The notes under the pieces: model-generated
The model's database searches: none
Told to the model about the DNA's origin: nothing
What the model saw: the letters and a program-made list of their open reading frames with translations, nothing else
From: Mycobacterium sp. 3519A
Lineage (GTDB): Bacteria; Actinomycetota; Actinomycetes; Mycobacteriales; Mycobacteriaceae
DNA length: 64,000 bases
Reading direction: 5' to 3'
Assembly (NCBI RefSeq): GCF_900240945.1
Contig: NZ_OESG01000014.1
Coordinates: 368,923-432,922 of the forward strand
Position numbers and translations under genes: made by a program
Shown: positions 1 through 10,281 of the stretch, piece after piece
How the letters are laid out: every line of letters begins with the position of its first letter
Position numbering within the stretch: position 1 is the first letter of the stretch

Positions 1-280
1 AGGTGCTGGCGGCGGCGGCGTCCTCTGCCGTGTAGCTGCCCGCGGCGTCGCCGATGTTGGCCTGCGCGATGTCCAGCAGCGTGTTGATCTTCGCGGAGAC
101 CTCGACGAACCGGGCGTGCGCGGCCTGGAATGCGGCGGCGGATTCGCCCATGTGGAAGGCCTGCGCGGACGAAGCGGCCTGTTCGGCCTGTGCGATGGTG
201 CTGCGCATCAGCGCGGCCTTGACGCCGAACGCCGCCTCTGAGGCGACCAGTTGCGGAATGTGTGCGTCCAGCATGCTCAT
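1..280 (-). CDS. esxG: EsxG, WXG100 substrate of ESX-3 (C-terminus off window)
   Basis: Small secreted WXG100-family protein that pairs with EsxH and leaves the cell through ESX-3, the siderophore-linked iron-uptake type VII system. The visible 93 codons begin [19 protein letters not shown] and run to the alanine-rich tail, so only a few C-terminal residues are missing at the window edge. The helix-turn-helix hairpin characteristic of EsxG is recognisable ([16 protein letters not shown]). The ATG overlaps the PPE stop codon as ATGA, and an AGAAAGGAAG ribosome site lies within the PPE coding end. EsxH and the remaining ESX-3 genes (espG3, eccD3, mycP3, eccE3) are expected just outside the window. 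Confidence 0.95.
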   Translation of the reverse strand, partial: MSMLDAHIPQLVASEAAFGVKAALMRSTIAQAEQAASSAQAFHMGESAAAFQAAHARFVEVSAKINTLLDIAQANIGDAAGSYTAEDAAAAST

Positions 281-1774
281 TGATCTTCCTTTCTCTCGGG
301 TTTGTCGTGGTCGTCCCACGTGGACGGCAGCATCGGGTTGACGGGTCCACCGCCGAACGAATCACCTTGCAGCGTGGTCAATCCGGCCGCCGCCGCGGTG
401 GTTGTGGGCCGGGTTCCGGAGAAGCCCATCGGGCCGGCCCCGCGGGTGGATGCCTTCGCGCCCGGTGCCTCGACCGGGTCGGGTCCTGCGTCCATGTCCA
501 TGTACTCGTCGCCGTAGTGGCGGGCGATGGCACCCCGCTTCTTGCGGGCACGACGCCGTTCGCGGGGCGGCGCAGCACTCGACGCCGCCGCGGTCTTTTT
601 TATATATTTTACGCCGCCCACGCTCCTACCCGGCGTACTCTTGTGTGTCGTTGTAGCTTTGATAAAAAATCATATTATATATACTTATTACTGACTTATG
701 TCTATACATGATTCTGGCACCAACTCACTCTATCTTATCAGGGGCGACACCGGCCACCGGCCAGACGCCCGGCTGGTCCGCGCGGGCCGGCGCGGGTGGG
801 GCGGGCGCGGGAGCGTCTGCGGGCGCGTCCGCTGGCGGCGCTGTCTGCTCGAGGAACTGCGGCGCCAACCCGCCGATCACGCCCAGCGTGACTGCCAACA
901 GCGGCTGGATCAACAACTGGGGATACGTCAGCGACGCGCCGACCCAGGAGAACACCTGGTAGGCAACGGCGAACAGGAACGGTCCCCAGGTGACCAGCGC
1001 CTCCGACGGATTGGTCAGGAAGTCGGTGATCAGTTGGAAGGAGTTGCCGATCGGGTCCTGGAGGAAGTTGATGATCGGTTCGAACAGCCGAAACGTGTAG
1101 TCGGAGTCCCACTTCAGCAGTTGGGCGATCAGGTCTGCGATGTTCTGGCCCGCGCCGGCGTCGGCGGCCTGGAGTTGGGCCGCAGACTGGCTGCCGTCCG
1201 CCGCGGCGCGCCCCGCCTCTCCGACGCCGGGAGTCAGCACGAACGGTGCAGGCGACGTCGCAGGCGTGGCGGCCACCGCGGCGCCTGCGACGGCCTGATA
1301 GGTGGCCATCGCGGTGGCCGCCTGAATCCACATCCGGACGTAGTCTGCTTCGTTGAGTGTGATCGGAATGGTGTTGATACCGAAGAAGTTCGTCGCCAGC
1401 AGGATCGCGTGAGTGGTGTGGTTGAGCGCGAGTTCCGCCAGCGTCGGCATGGCTGCGAGCGCGGTGGTGTACGCCGCGGCCGCGGTTTCGTGCTGTGCCG
1501 CCGCGGCGGCGCTGTTCGCGCCGGCTTCTGCCAGCCAGCCGAGATAGGGCGTATGGGCGGCGGCGTACTGGTCGGCGCTGGGTCCCTCCCATGACCCGGC
1601 GGCGACGGTGCCGAGCACACCGGTGAGTTCGGCTGCCGCCGAGGCGTATTCGGCGCTCAGCGACTGCCACGCCCCTGCGGCGGCCAGCAGCGACCCGGGT
1701 CCAGGGCCGCTCGACAGCTGCGCCGAATGCACCTCGGGTGGCAGCGCCATCCAGACGGGGGCGGTCATGCTCAA
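277..1774 (-). pseudogene. ppe4: PPE4-type PPE protein of ESX-3, interrupted as sequenced
   Basis: PPE partner of the preceding PE protein, a substrate or outer component of ESX-3. The N-terminal part (start to about 740) has the PPE motif near residue 12, a SWEGPS WxG-type turn, and the sequence [20 protein letters not shown] typical of PPE4. The C-terminal part (about 591 to 277) has the basic and acidic tail [11 protein letters not shown] and [14 protein letters not shown] also typical of ESX-3 PPE proteins. Between them lie about 148 bp of AT-rich sequence with stops, and the two halves are in different frames. The start is TTG overlapping the PE stop (TTGA); an ATG two codons on is an alternative. 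Either a real disruption or, more likely, a bad stretch of sequence. Confidence 0.85.
592..739. other. AT-rich segment splitting the PPE gene
   Basis: About 148 bp containing runs such as TTTTTTATATATTTT and AAAAAATCATATTATATATA, utterly unlike the roughly 68% GC surroundings. Flanks on both sides are continuous PPE4-like coding sequence in different frames. I see no terminal inverted repeats, target duplication or transposase, so it does not look like an insertion sequence. It sits in the Ala/Pro-rich linker of the protein, a hard region to sequence, and its length is close to a short read. Confidence 0.7.
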
Positions 1775-2079
1775 CCGCGCGCGATCAGATACGACGCTGC
1801 CGCGAGGGCGTCACCGGTGGCGTAGCTGACACCTGACTCGCCGACGCCGACGCCGGAGCGGGCGAGTTCTGCGACGCCTTGCGTCGCCATCGCCTGCTGC
1901 TGCGAACCGTGCGCGTTGAACGCCGCGGCGGTGGACAGCGATACCGGATCGGCGGCGGGCGGCAGGACGGCGGTGACCAACGGCGCGGCGGCGGCGTGCG
2001 CGGCGGCCATTCTGGCGGCCAGCGCCTCGACGGCGGCGCTCGCCGCGGTCAGGCCTTCTGGGACGACACGCAACGTCAT
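1771..2079 (-). CDS. pe5: PE family protein of ESX-3 (PE5-like)
   Basis: Short PE protein of 102 residues, the same size as M. tuberculosis PE5, expected to form a helical heterodimer with the PPE protein encoded immediately downstream. It begins [20 protein letters not shown] and consists almost entirely of small hydrophobic helix-forming residues, without a PGRS or other C-terminal extension. Its ATG overlaps the eccC3 stop by one base (TGATG) and its stop overlaps the PPE start, so it is translationally coupled on both sides. Confidence 0.93.
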   Translation of the reverse strand: MTLRVVPEGLTAASAAVEALAARMAAAHAAAAPLVTAVLPPAADPVSLSTAAAFNAHGSQQQAMATQGVAELARSGVGVGESGVSYATGDALAAASYLIARG

Positions 2080-5000
2080 CAGCGGTATTCCTTTCCGTAC
2101 GAAGCATGTTCGGCAACAAGGGGATTGACGAGTTGGACGAACGTCGGATGGTCCGCGTCGGTGAGCAGCATGCCGCGGCCTGCGGGCAGTCGACTGAACC
2201 GGTGGCCGCGGATCTTGCCGCCGTCGTGCGGATTGCCCGACAGCATGATGGTGGTGGCCTGCAGATCGTTGAGCCTGCGCAGCAGCGGCGCCGTCATCAC
2301 CGCGTGCGCCGACCCCGCCGCGCGTGCGGTGACGATGACCCGCAGCCCGAGGTCCGAGGCTTGCGCCAGCAGACCGATCAGCGCCGTCCATGGCCGCTGC
2401 CCGACGTGGGGCCCTGCGACGGCGGGGCTGTCCGGGATCTGATCGACGTCATCGACGATCAGGTAGTGCGTGTGGCCCTCGTACGTCCAGCCGCGCAGCT
2501 GGCCGGTGTCCAATCCGGCTGGCGGACGGCGCTTTTCGAGCAGCGCCGACAGGCCGAGCATGGCCGGCAGGATCCTGTCGACGTTCGGCGTGTATTCGTT
2601 GTCGGCGAACAGCGGTTCGTCGACCAGTTGCAGTCGCCGGTCGATCACCGTGAACGCGACCTGATCGGGCCGGGAGTGCTCCCGAATGGTCCGGATCAGG
2701 TGGCGCAGCAGTGTGGTCTTGCCGGACTTCGCGTCACCGAACACCATCAGTAGTGGGTTGTCGGCGAAGTCGACGACGACCGGCGCCAGGTCCTCTTCGC
2801 GCTGGCCGATCACCACACGATCGGTGGCCGGATACAGCGGCGCGACCGCAGCCGGGGACAGGTTAGCGGGCAGCAGCCTGACTTCCGGCGCTGTGACGTC
2901 CGGGTACTCGGCGTTGATCGCGGCGATCGACTCGAGCGCAGGGCGCGCGAACAGGAAGTGTTCGGCGGCCATGGTGAGTCCGCGGCCGGGCTGGTCAGCC
3001 GGCACCGTCTCGGCCGGCCTGCGCAACGCGCCGGGCAGCCGGACGTTGCTGTCGGCAGAGTCGTTGAGCCGCAACTCCAGTCGCAGTCCGAGACCGTCCC
3101 GCATGGCCAGTGGCACTTCGATCCAGTTCGGGGTCGTGATGACCACGTGAATGCCGTAGGCCATGCCGGTGTTGACCAGTTCGGTCACCTTGGCCAGCAG
3201 CGGATTGCGGGTGTTGAATGCGTCGGTGTTGTCACGCCCGAACGCGTAGAGGTTGTCGATCACGAGGAACACCTCGCCGTAGCCGTCAGCGCGGTCCGAG
3301 GCGCCCCGCAGTTGCCGCGCCCGCAGCAGCTGTTCCAGCTCACCGAAGGTGCGGCGGATCCGTTCAGGCTCCAACGGCGATGCCACGCTGCCGACGTGGG
3401 CCAGGTGCTGCAATTCGCGCAACTGGCCGCCGCCGTAGTCGAGGCAGTAGAACGTGACGTCGCGCGGCGAGTGCAACGCGGCCGCGGACAGGATGAACGT
3501 CTGCAGGGCAGTCGATTTGCCGGATTTCGGGCCGCCGTGGATGACCAGGTTTCCGCCCGCCGAGGTGGCGTCGAACACCAACGGGTCGCGCCGCATCTCG
3601 AATGGCTTGTCGATCTCACCGAGCGGCCACCGCCACTGCGTGGCAGGCACCGCCGACCGCTGCAGTACGTCGTCGAGGCTGATCGGCTCGTCCAACGGCT
3701 CCAGCCACAGCCGTGGCGCCTTCGGCCCGTAGTGCGCCAACTGATCGCCGATGGTGGCGATCAACTTGCGTGGAGGCAGCACCTCGATGTCGGCTTCGTC
3801 GACGATCACGGTGTCGGGTTCCGGCTCGACGCGCCCGGCGGTGAACACCTGAGGCTGTGGAACGGCCCGCACCACAATCGATTTGTCGGCGCGTGGCGGT
3901 TCGTAGATGCCGTCGACATAGGTGCTGCGGAACTTGATCGGCGTCGCGCCGGGGGCGGGCACCAGGAAGCCGACGCCTTTGTGCTCGCGGCCGGACTCGA
4001 TGTGGTAGGCGTCTTCGACGCCGATGATCTGACGCGAAATGGAGGGGCTGGCCACCTTCAGACCGATGCGGTAGGAGGTGTTCTTGTCGATGTCCTTGAT
4101 CCGGCCCACATCCAATGTCTGCGAGGCGAACAGGATGTGGATCCGAAACGAACGACCCTTGCGGGCAACGTAATCGAAGAGGTCGGCGTACTCGGGGTGG
4201 TCGGCCAGCATCAACGTGAACTCGTCGGCGACCACGAAGAGCGTCGGCAGCGGCGGCAAATCGTGACCCACCGCGATAGCGTTCTCATACTCGGTCACCG
4301 AGTTGAACGCGCTGCCCTGCACCCGTCTGCCCGCTTCCTTCAACAACTGTTCGCGGCGAGCCACCTCGCCGCGCAGCGTGTCGGCGAACCGGTCGGCCAG
4401 CGAGCGCTTCTCGGCCATGTTGGAGATGACCGCGACCACTTGCGGGAAGTTCCGGAAGATGTCGGCACCCGCCTCGCCCTTGAAGTCGGCGTAGATGACG
4501 ATCAGCCGGTCGGCCGGATGCGTCGTCAGCAGGGACAGCAGGATCGACATCAACGTCTGCGATTTGCCGGAGCCGGTCATGCCGATCATCAGGCCGTGCG
4601 GGCCCATGCCGCCTTCCGCTTCGTCCTTGAGGTCGAAGTACAGCGGTTCGCCGGTCGCGGTGACACCGATCGGGACCCGAAGCTCCTCGTCGCGGCTGCG
4701 CGGCGCCCACAGCGTGGCGATGTCGAGTGCCGAGGCGTCGGGAATGTCGAGCAACGTGGTGAAGGTGGCGCTGCCGGTGCTGGCCGCCCGCGACTGGTTC
4801 GGGTGGGTGTCCCAGCGCGCCAACCGCCTGGCGATGTGGCGCGCGTCGTCGGCGCTGAGGTGGTCGGCGGTGTCGATGAAAGGCTGCCAGCCGCCGCTGT
4901 GCCAGCGTTGGACCGCGCCGTCGACAATGTGCAATACGGGCCGCTCCGGGTCTGCGTACTGCTCCCGGTGCGGCGGTGTCGTGGTCCGGTGAATGACGGT

Positions 5001-5954
5001 GACGCCCGCGGCGAGCACCGGCCCGGGATCGGCGTCGGGATCGTCGAGGATGACCAGCCAGTGCTTGGCGCTGTCGGCAGGCATCCGCAGGCCCGACACG
5101 TCGGTGCTCAGATGGCGGGCGGCCCCGACGCCGTCGACTTCGCCGGACACGTCGACGTGCGGCAACCACTTCAGCCAGGACCAGTCGGAGCTCTCCAAAT
5201 CCGGTCCCGCGAAGGCGATCCCGAGCACGGTGGGGTCATGCCATGTGACCGCCTGCGCCAGCCACGCGCGCAGCGCGCCACGCACGTCGTCGACGTCACC
5301 GAGGACGGTGATCTGCGACAGCTTGGTCACGTCGATGCCTGCGGGCGCGTTGTGCAGGGTGCGCTGTGTATCGAGCAGCCCCCGCAGCGTGCTGTGCGAG
5401 ACCGGTTCGAGGTCGATCTCGTCGGCGCTGTCTTTGACCCGCAGCGCGGTGTCGAGCGCAACGTCGTGCAGGCCGGCGCGCAACACGAGGAAGTCGTCGT
5501 CGTGCGGATCGCGCTCCCACTGCCGCCGGGTGCCGGGAATCGCGGTCAGCGCCAACGGCTCCGGATGCGACCACTCGAGGCGGGCCCGCTGCGCGCCTGC
5601 GTGTGCGCGCACGTTGTCGCGAACCACCGACAGGTACCGCAGATAGTCGGCGCGCTCGGCGTCGACCTCTTCGGTCCGCAGCTTGTTGTCCGAACCGCGG
5701 TACAGCGCGGTGGCCGCCAACAGCAGGACGAACGGGAAGAACAGCGTCTGCGGGGAGATCAGCCGCATGCCCGTGGCCACCAGCGCCACGATCATCCCGA
5801 CGATCAGGATCACGATCAGATACGGCAGCACGCGCCGCAGCAGCGACGGCGGCACCTGTCGCGGCAATTCCGGCGGCGGTTCGATGGTGATGGCCCCCGC
5901 ACGGGTCGCCGGCGCGGGCAACCTGCGGTGTGCTTCGAAGATCAGACGGCTCAC
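2079..5954 (-). CDS. eccC3: EccC3, FtsK/SpoIIIE-type ATPase of ESX-3
   Basis: Membrane-bound motor ATPase of the ESX-3 secretion machine, 1291 residues, close to the roughly 1330 of M. tuberculosis EccC3 and, as expected for ESX-3, one uninterrupted chain. Two membrane segments lie at about residues 42-83, followed by a DUF-type stalk. Three ATPase domains are marked by Walker A loops: [10 protein letters not shown] at about 458, GGPKSGKST at about 806 and GDAKSGKTT at about 1070. The start is a GTG overlapping the eccB3 stop (GTGA). It recognises substrates such as EsxG/EsxH and PE/PPE pairs through its C-terminal domains. Confidence 0.97.
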   Translation of the reverse strand: MSRLIFEAHRRLPAPATRAGAITIEPPPELPRQVPPSLLRRVLPYLIVILIVGMIVALVATGMRLISPQTLFFPFVLLLAATALYRGSDNKLRTEEVDAERADYLRYLSVVRDNVRAHAGAQRARLEWSHPEPLALTAIPGTRRQWERDPHDDDFLVLRAGLHDVALDTALRVKDSADEIDLEPVSHSTLRGLLDTQRTLHNAPAGIDVTKLSQITVLGDVDDVRGALRAWLAQAVTWHDPTVLGIAFAGPDLESSDWSWLKWLPHVDVSGEVDGVGAARHLSTDVSGLRMPADSAKHWLVILDDPDADPGPVLAAGVTVIHRTTTPPHREQYADPERPVLHIVDGAVQRWHSGGWQPFIDTADHLSADDARHIARRLARWDTHPNQSRAASTGSATFTTLLDIPDASALDIATLWAPRSRDEELRVPIGVTATGEPLYFDLKDEAEGGMGPHGLMIGMTGSGKSQTLMSILLSLLTTHPADRLIVIYADFKGEAGADIFRNFPQVVAVISNMAEKRSLADRFADTLRGEVARREQLLKEAGRRVQGSAFNSVTEYENAIAVGHDLPPLPTLFVVADEFTLMLADHPEYADLFDYVARKGRSFRIHILFASQTLDVGRIKDIDKNTSYRIGLKVASPSISRQIIGVEDAYHIESGREHKGVGFLVPAPGATPIKFRSTYVDGIYEPPRADKSIVVRAVPQPQVFTAGRVEPEPDTVIVDEADIEVLPPRKLIATIGDQLAHYGPKAPRLWLEPLDEPISLDDVLQRSAVPATQWRWPLGEIDKPFEMRRDPLVFDATSAGGNLVIHGGPKSGKSTALQTFILSAAALHSPRDVTFYCLDYGGGQLRELQHLAHVGSVASPLEPERIRRTFGELEQLLRARQLRGASDRADGYGEVFLVIDNLYAFGRDNTDAFNTRNPLLAKVTELVNTGMAYGIHVVITTPNWIEVPLAMRDGLGLRLELRLNDSADSNVRLPGALRRPAETVPADQPGRGLTMAAEHFLFARPALESIAAINAEYPDVTAPEVRLLPANLSPAAVAPLYPATDRVVIGQREEDLAPVVVDFADNPLLMVFGDAKSGKTTLLRHLIRTIREHSRPDQVAFTVIDRRLQLVDEPLFADNEYTPNVDRILPAMLGLSALLEKRRPPAGLDTGQLRGWTYEGHTHYLIVDDVDQIPDSPAVAGPHVGQRPWTALIGLLAQASDLGLRVIVTARAAGSAHAVMTAPLLRRLNDLQATTIMLSGNPHDGGKIRGHRFSRLPAGRGMLLTDADHPTFVQLVNPLVAEHASYGKEYR

Positions 5955-7411
5955 GGTGTTTCGCTCCGGTCACTGGGCAGGGCGTCGTGTGCCAACAGTG
6001 CGTCGGAGCGCGACAGAGTGGGTCCCGCCGCGAATTGCGACAGCATCGACCAGGGGATCGGCAGCGGCTCGGCGCCAAGGCCGAGCGCGGCCGCGGCTTT
6101 CGCGTCGTCGATGCCATACCGGACGCCGGTGTCGCTGATCCAGAACAGCGAGCCGGCGCTGTCCACGAGATAGCCTGCGCCCGGCGACAAGGCCACCCGG
6201 TTCGGGGAGCCGACGAGCGCGACGGTGTGCAGCCCGTCAGGCAGCGGAACGGTGGAGCCCGACAGCAGCGTCAGTGAATTGGCCGTCGCACCTTGCGGTT
6301 TCGTCCATTGCAGGCAGGTCGCGGGATCATCTGCGGCGTCGACGATGGTCACGCGGTCGGTCGGGTATGCGTCGGTGTCGATGCCGCGCGCCATCGGAAG
6401 TCGCGCCACCTCGTCGGCGCCGAGGCGCGGCGGTTGTTCGAGACCGAACGAGTTGGTGTTGCGCAGGATCGACGCGAGCACCTCGGAGATGGGTTGCAGG
6501 CCGTCAGTGAGCACCGCGTAGTGCCTGATGGTGTTGTCGGCTTCGTAGGCCGCGACGACGGCGCCCACCGGCGCTGCGGACGGCAGCGGGAACTGCGGCG
6601 GTTCACCGGCACGCGGGATTGCGGGCGCAGTCAGGGCGGCGCCCTCAGGAATCGCGTTGAACAGCCCGGTGACGATCGGGCGCGGCGCCGGAATGTCCGC
6701 GCCGAGGCCCAGTGCATCGGTGACGGCACGGTCGGCGAGGTCGACCGCACTGCGCCTGCCGTTCCACAGCAGCCAACTGCGGCCGTCGTGTTGCACGAGA
6801 ACGGCGTGCGCCGACGGCAGTTCGGTGGCCCGTCCGCCGCCCGTCCCGAGGTGCCCCGCGATCACCGTCACCCCTGGCGTGGTGGAGTCGTCGCAGATGG
6901 TCCACTGCGCGTCGCGAGATGTGCTCTGCACCAACCGCTCTGGGGCGCCCGGGATGCCGAGCAGGTTACCCCTCGCGAACTTGTCGAGCTCGCTGGACTT
7001 CACACTGGTCGGGTTGTCCGGCCGCCCGGCGATCAACCGCGCGGAGGCCAGATTCAGCACCGGATGCAGGCGATCACCGACCTTGACGTAGAGCGCAGCG
7101 GTCGACCGGTCCGCCAGCACCGCGTCGTTACCCGCCACACCCGACGGCCGGATCAGCGAGAAGACGAAGCAGCCGGCGAGGCCGGTGATCAGGATCAGCG
7201 CCCCGACCAGGACGGCACGGGTCTGCGTGCGCAGCGGGTCGACCAGCATTCTGGTGTCGTGCAGCGCGACGCCGGATGCGGTGCGGCGCATGACAAACCG
7301 CCAACCCGACACCTGGTGGCGGGTGACGAAGCCGCGGCGGTACACCACCCTGTCGGGGTTGTCGTTCACGGGTGTCCGCGACGCGAACTCCCGCCGGTCC
7401 TGCCCGGTCAA
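5951..7411 (-). CDS. eccB3: EccB3, ESX-3 core membrane component
   Basis: Single-pass component of the ESX-3 membrane core with a large periplasmic domain, 486 residues versus about 538 in M. tuberculosis. It carries the family's conserved N-terminus [18 protein letters not shown], a membrane helix at about residues 66-86, then the periplasmic part with [24 protein letters not shown] and C-terminal [14 protein letters not shown]. The likely start is TTG, overlapping the eccA3 stop (TTGA), which fits the coupling seen throughout the operon. The shorter length comes from missing loops in the periplasmic region, not from truncation. Confidence 0.96.
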   Translation of the reverse strand: MTGQDRREFASRTPVNDNPDRVVYRRGFVTRHQVSGWRFVMRRTASGVALHDTRMLVDPLRTQTRAVLVGALILITGLAGCFVFSLIRPSGVAGNDAVLADRSTAALYVKVGDRLHPVLNLASARLIAGRPDNPTSVKSSELDKFARGNLLGIPGAPERLVQSTSRDAQWTICDDSTTPGVTVIAGHLGTGGGRATELPSAHAVLVQHDGRSWLLWNGRRSAVDLADRAVTDALGLGADIPAPRPIVTGLFNAIPEGAALTAPAIPRAGEPPQFPLPSAAPVGAVVAAYEADNTIRHYAVLTDGLQPISEVLASILRNTNSFGLEQPPRLGADEVARLPMARGIDTDAYPTDRVTIVDAADDPATCLQWTKPQGATANSLTLLSGSTVPLPDGLHTVALVGSPNRVALSPGAGYLVDSAGSLFWISDTGVRYGIDDAKAAAALGLGAEPLPIPWSMLSQFAAGPTLSRSDALLAHDALPSDRSETP

Positions 7412-9231
7412 TTCGGCACCGGCAGGCCGAGGCCGCGAAGCAGTGACGCGGCAGAGGAGTTCACGTCATCCGCGATGATGGTCATCAATTCGTCGTCGGT
7501 GAAGTCTGCCGAGTCGGAGTGGTCGAGGCGGTATTCACGTTCTTCCTCGGACCGCTCGACGAGGTTGCGGACGAATCGGCCGTTGCCTGCGATGTCGAGG
7601 CTGCGCCGCGCCACCCCTGCCGCGTCGGGCGTGGTGGCGTCCGCGAGGTGGCCGAAGAGTTTCTCCATATCGGCGAGTGCCGCCGGTTCGAACACGCTGT
7701 CCCGCTTTTCTGCCATCCTGGTTGCGATTTCGACGAGTTCGGTCGCGGAGTACGACGGGAAGTCGATGCTTCGGGTGAAGCGCGACCGCAGCCCTTCATT
7801 GGTGTCGAGGAAGTGGTCAAGGTCCTTGCGGTAACCGGCGACGATGACCACGAGGCGGTCGCGGTCGTTCTCCATTCTGGCCAGCAGCGTGTCGATCGCG
7901 ACCAGGCCGAAGTCGTTCTTGGCGCCGGTGGAGACGAGCGCGTAGGCCTCGTCGAGAAAAAGCACACCGTCGAGCGCGCTGTCGATGATCGCGTTCGTCT
8001 TCGCTTCCGTCTCGCCGATGTGCTGACCGATCAGGTCGGCGCGGTGCACCTCCCGCACGGTCTCCTTTTTCAGCAGGCCGAGTCCGCAGTAGATCTTGGC
8101 GACGACACGGGCGATCGTCGTCTTACCCGTGCCGGGCGGCCCTGCGAAGACCAGATGGTTGGTGCGCTGGGCGACTGTCAGCCCGCGCTCCTGGCGCCGG
8201 ATCGCCATGGCCACCGAGCTTTTGAGCCGGGCCACCTGATACTTCACTTCCTCGAGACCGATGAACTCGGCGAGTTCGGCCTCCGCCTCGATGAGCAGAT
8301 GCGCCTTCCGCTCCTTGGCGCCGGGATCGACGAACTCCGCTTCGGTGGGCTCGGAGTCCGGATCCCACGGGTTGGTGCGCGCCTCGATCCGCGCGGCCGT
8401 GGTGGTGGCCAACCCGAACGACGAATCCGACAGCGCTTCTTCGATGTTCGCATTCTCGGGGTGGGCCGCATAGAGGTCCTGCAGCAGTTCGTCGGCGTCG
8501 TCGTCCTCCCCCTGGGCGCGCAGCGAAAGCGCCTTCGCCAGCGCGCCGTCGACGGCTGCGACCGCGATGGGCCCGTCGGGTTCTTCCAGGTGCGACAGCG
8601 CGGGCGCGAACAAGCCGAGGCGGGCCAACGCGATGCCGAGCGTCACCCGCGCGGCGTGTCGGAAGACCTCGTCGAGCGAACCGTCGTTGACGACACCGGT
8701 GAGCAACCGCACCACATCGGACCACCGTTCGGTGCGGTAGCAGAGGGCCACGCGCAGCCACGTCGCACTGTGCCAGTCCGGTCGCCGGACAAGCACGTCG
8801 CCGATCAGCCGATCGGCGTCAGCGAACCTATCTGCTTCGGAAAGCGTTGCCGCGTAGGCCAATTGGAAATCGTCGCGATCGGTGGCGCGCAACTGTAGGT
8901 AGAGACCGGTGTCGTAGGTGAACCCGAGCGCGTCGGGCGCGAGGCCGATCTCGCGCTGCAGCAGTCCCGCCGTGCCCACCGTCCGCCAGATCGATTCGAC
9001 GACACGGGCGTTGATCTCGCCCGCCGCGGCGAGGCCGGTCCACGCATCGCATTGTTCGTGGGCGACACGCGTCAACGCGGCGAACCCGGATCGGGCGGCG
9101 GTCAGATCGGCGGGGCGCCGCCGGTCGTGGACCGACAGACCGAGGGCGCGACAGCAGGTGGCGAATCGGCCGACGACGTCGCGGTCGGCCCTGGTGGAGG
9201 CATGGGGGACCGACAGAGTGTCACTCTCCAC
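7408..9231 (-). CDS. eccA3: EccA3, cytosolic AAA+ ATPase of ESX-3
   Basis: First gene of the ESX-3 operon, a soluble CbxX/CfqX-type AAA+ ATPase of 607 residues thought to act on PE/PPE-chaperone complexes before export. The N-terminal half is TPR-like helical repeats. The ATPase half has Walker A GPPGTGKTT at about residue 361, Walker B VLFLDEAY at about 422, and a C-terminal arginine-finger region. The start is GTG, preceded by an AAGGGGA ribosome site. A cluster of IdeR-like palindromes begins only 14 bp upstream of this start, so the operon is very probably iron-repressed. Confidence 0.96.
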   Translation of the reverse strand: MESDTLSVPHASTRADRDVVGRFATCCRALGLSVHDRRRPADLTAARSGFAALTRVAHEQCDAWTGLAAAGEINARVVESIWRTVGTAGLLQREIGLAPDALGFTYDTGLYLQLRATDRDDFQLAYAATLSEADRFADADRLIGDVLVRRPDWHSATWLRVALCYRTERWSDVVRLLTGVVNDGSLDEVFRHAARVTLGIALARLGLFAPALSHLEEPDGPIAVAAVDGALAKALSLRAQGEDDDADELLQDLYAAHPENANIEEALSDSSFGLATTTAARIEARTNPWDPDSEPTEAEFVDPGAKERKAHLLIEAEAELAEFIGLEEVKYQVARLKSSVAMAIRRQERGLTVAQRTNHLVFAGPPGTGKTTIARVVAKIYCGLGLLKKETVREVHRADLIGQHIGETEAKTNAIIDSALDGVLFLDEAYALVSTGAKNDFGLVAIDTLLARMENDRDRLVVIVAGYRKDLDHFLDTNEGLRSRFTRSIDFPSYSATELVEIATRMAEKRDSVFEPAALADMEKLFGHLADATTPDAAGVARRSLDIAGNGRFVRNLVERSEEEREYRLDHSDSADFTDDELMTIIADDVNSSAASLLRGLGLPVPN

Positions 9232-9244
9232 GGCGTCCCCTTAC

Positions 9245-9293
9245 TTAGCCATGCCTTAGCTAACTTGGGTGAAGTTAGCACTGCATAAGCTAA
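9245..9293. promoter_or_regulatory. Overlapping IdeR-like operator array upstream of eccA3
   Basis: Four TTAGC/GCTAA half-sites form two 19-bp imperfect palindromes, TTAGCCATGCCTTAGCTAA (9245-9263) and TTAGCACTGCATAAGCTAA (9275-9293). They are joined by a perfect central palindrome at 9259-9279 with arms GCTAACTT and AAGTTAGC around 5 bp. The TTAG(N)nCTAA architecture matches the DtxR/IdeR iron-box family, and ESX-3 operons are known to be IdeR-repressed. The array lies between the divergent eccA3 and LLM oxidoreductase genes, so both could be controlled. A related DtxR-family regulator such as MntR is an alternative. Confidence 0.8.
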
Positions 9294-9357
9294 GTGTCGA
9301 GACGTACGTCCGGCTGCCAACGGAATAAACGCGGCCCCGCCGCCGTCACCACAGAGC

Positions 9358-10281
9358 GTGACTATTCGACTTGGACTGCAGATCCCGAACTTCACCTACG
9401 GCACACCTGTCGCCGAGCTTTTCCCGGCCGTCAAGGCGCAAGCCAAGGAGGCCCAGGACGCCGGTTTCGACACCGTGCTGGTGATGGACCACTTCTACCA
9501 ACTGCCGACGCTGGGCGAACACGACGAGCCGATGTTGGAGGCCTACACGCTGTTGGGTGCGCTGGCCTCCGCGACTGAGACGGTGCAGCTTTCGACGTTG
9601 GTCACCGGCAACACTTACCGGAACCCGACGCTGCTGGCCAAGGAGATCACCACGCTCGACGTGGTCAGCGGCGGGCGGGCGATCCTGGGTATCGGCGCGG
9701 GCTGGTTCGAGCTCGAGCACCAGCAGTTGGGCTTCGAGTTCGGCACGTTCACGGAGCGGTTCGAGAAGCTCGAGGAGGCGCTGCAGATCATCATCCCGAT
9801 GACCCACGGTGAGCGGCCGAGCTTTTCGGGCAAGTGGTATCACACCGAGAACGCCGTCAACGAGCCCCGGTTGCGGGACCACATTCCGGTGATGCTCGGT
9901 GGCAGTGGCGAGAAGAAGACGTTCCGGATGGCCGCGCAGTACGCCGACCACCTCAACATCATCGCCGGCATGCCGGAGCTTCCAGGCAAGCTGCGCGCGT
10001 TGCATGACCGGTGCGCCGAAGCCGGCCGCGATCCGTCGACGCTGGAAACCAGTTGCCTGCTGACCGCCGTGGTCGACGGGTTCGAGTCGCATCGAACCAT
10101 CGACGAGGCCCGCGGCGACCGCGCCGTCTCAGGGTCACCCGAACAGATCGCCGACGAGATCAAGCGCCGGGTGCTCGATGTCGGCATCGACGGCGTGATC
10201 ATCAACCTGCCGACGCATCGCTACCAGCCGGGACTGATCACAAAGGTCGGCGAGGCGCTGCGGCCGCTGGTCAGTGCTTGA
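9358..10281 (+). CDS. LLM class F420-dependent oxidoreductase
   Basis: Luciferase-like TIM-barrel oxidoreductase of 307 residues, expected to use coenzyme F420 (or FMN). It begins with the family pattern [12 protein letters not shown] and contains the signature [21 protein letters not shown] and [23 protein letters not shown]. The substrate cannot be predicted. The start codon is GTG. It faces eccA3 across the iron-box array, which suggests but does not prove iron-responsive expression. I do not recall a counterpart at this place in M. tuberculosis. Its end overlaps the converging methyltransferase gene by 11 bp. Confidence 0.88.
   Translation: MTIRLGLQIPNFTYGTPVAELFPAVKAQAKEAQDAGFDTVLVMDHFYQLPTLGEHDEPMLEAYTLLGALASATETVQLSTLVTGNTYRNPTLLAKEITTLDVVSGGRAILGIGAGWFELEHQQLGFEFGTFTERFEKLEEALQIIIPMTHGERPSFSGKWYHTENAVNEPRLRDHIPVMLGGSGEKKTFRMAAQYADHLNIIAGMPELPGKLRALHDRCAEAGRDPSTLETSCLLTAVVDGFESHRTIDEARGDRAVSGSPEQIADEIKRRVLDVGIDGVIINLPTHRYQPGLITKVGEALRPLVSA

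Noticed and set aside
262..711. Open frames running through the AT-rich block in the PPE gene
   Set aside because: They mix antisense PPE sequence with the suspect insert and resemble no protein.
592..739. Insertion sequence remnant in the PPE gene
   Set aside because: No inverted terminal repeats, target-site duplication or transposase fragment could be found.
2958..6173. 1071-codon open frame on the plus strand opposite eccC3
   Set aside because: Composition is Arg/Gly/His-rich antisense shadow of a high-GC gene; eccC3 on the other strand has clear domains.
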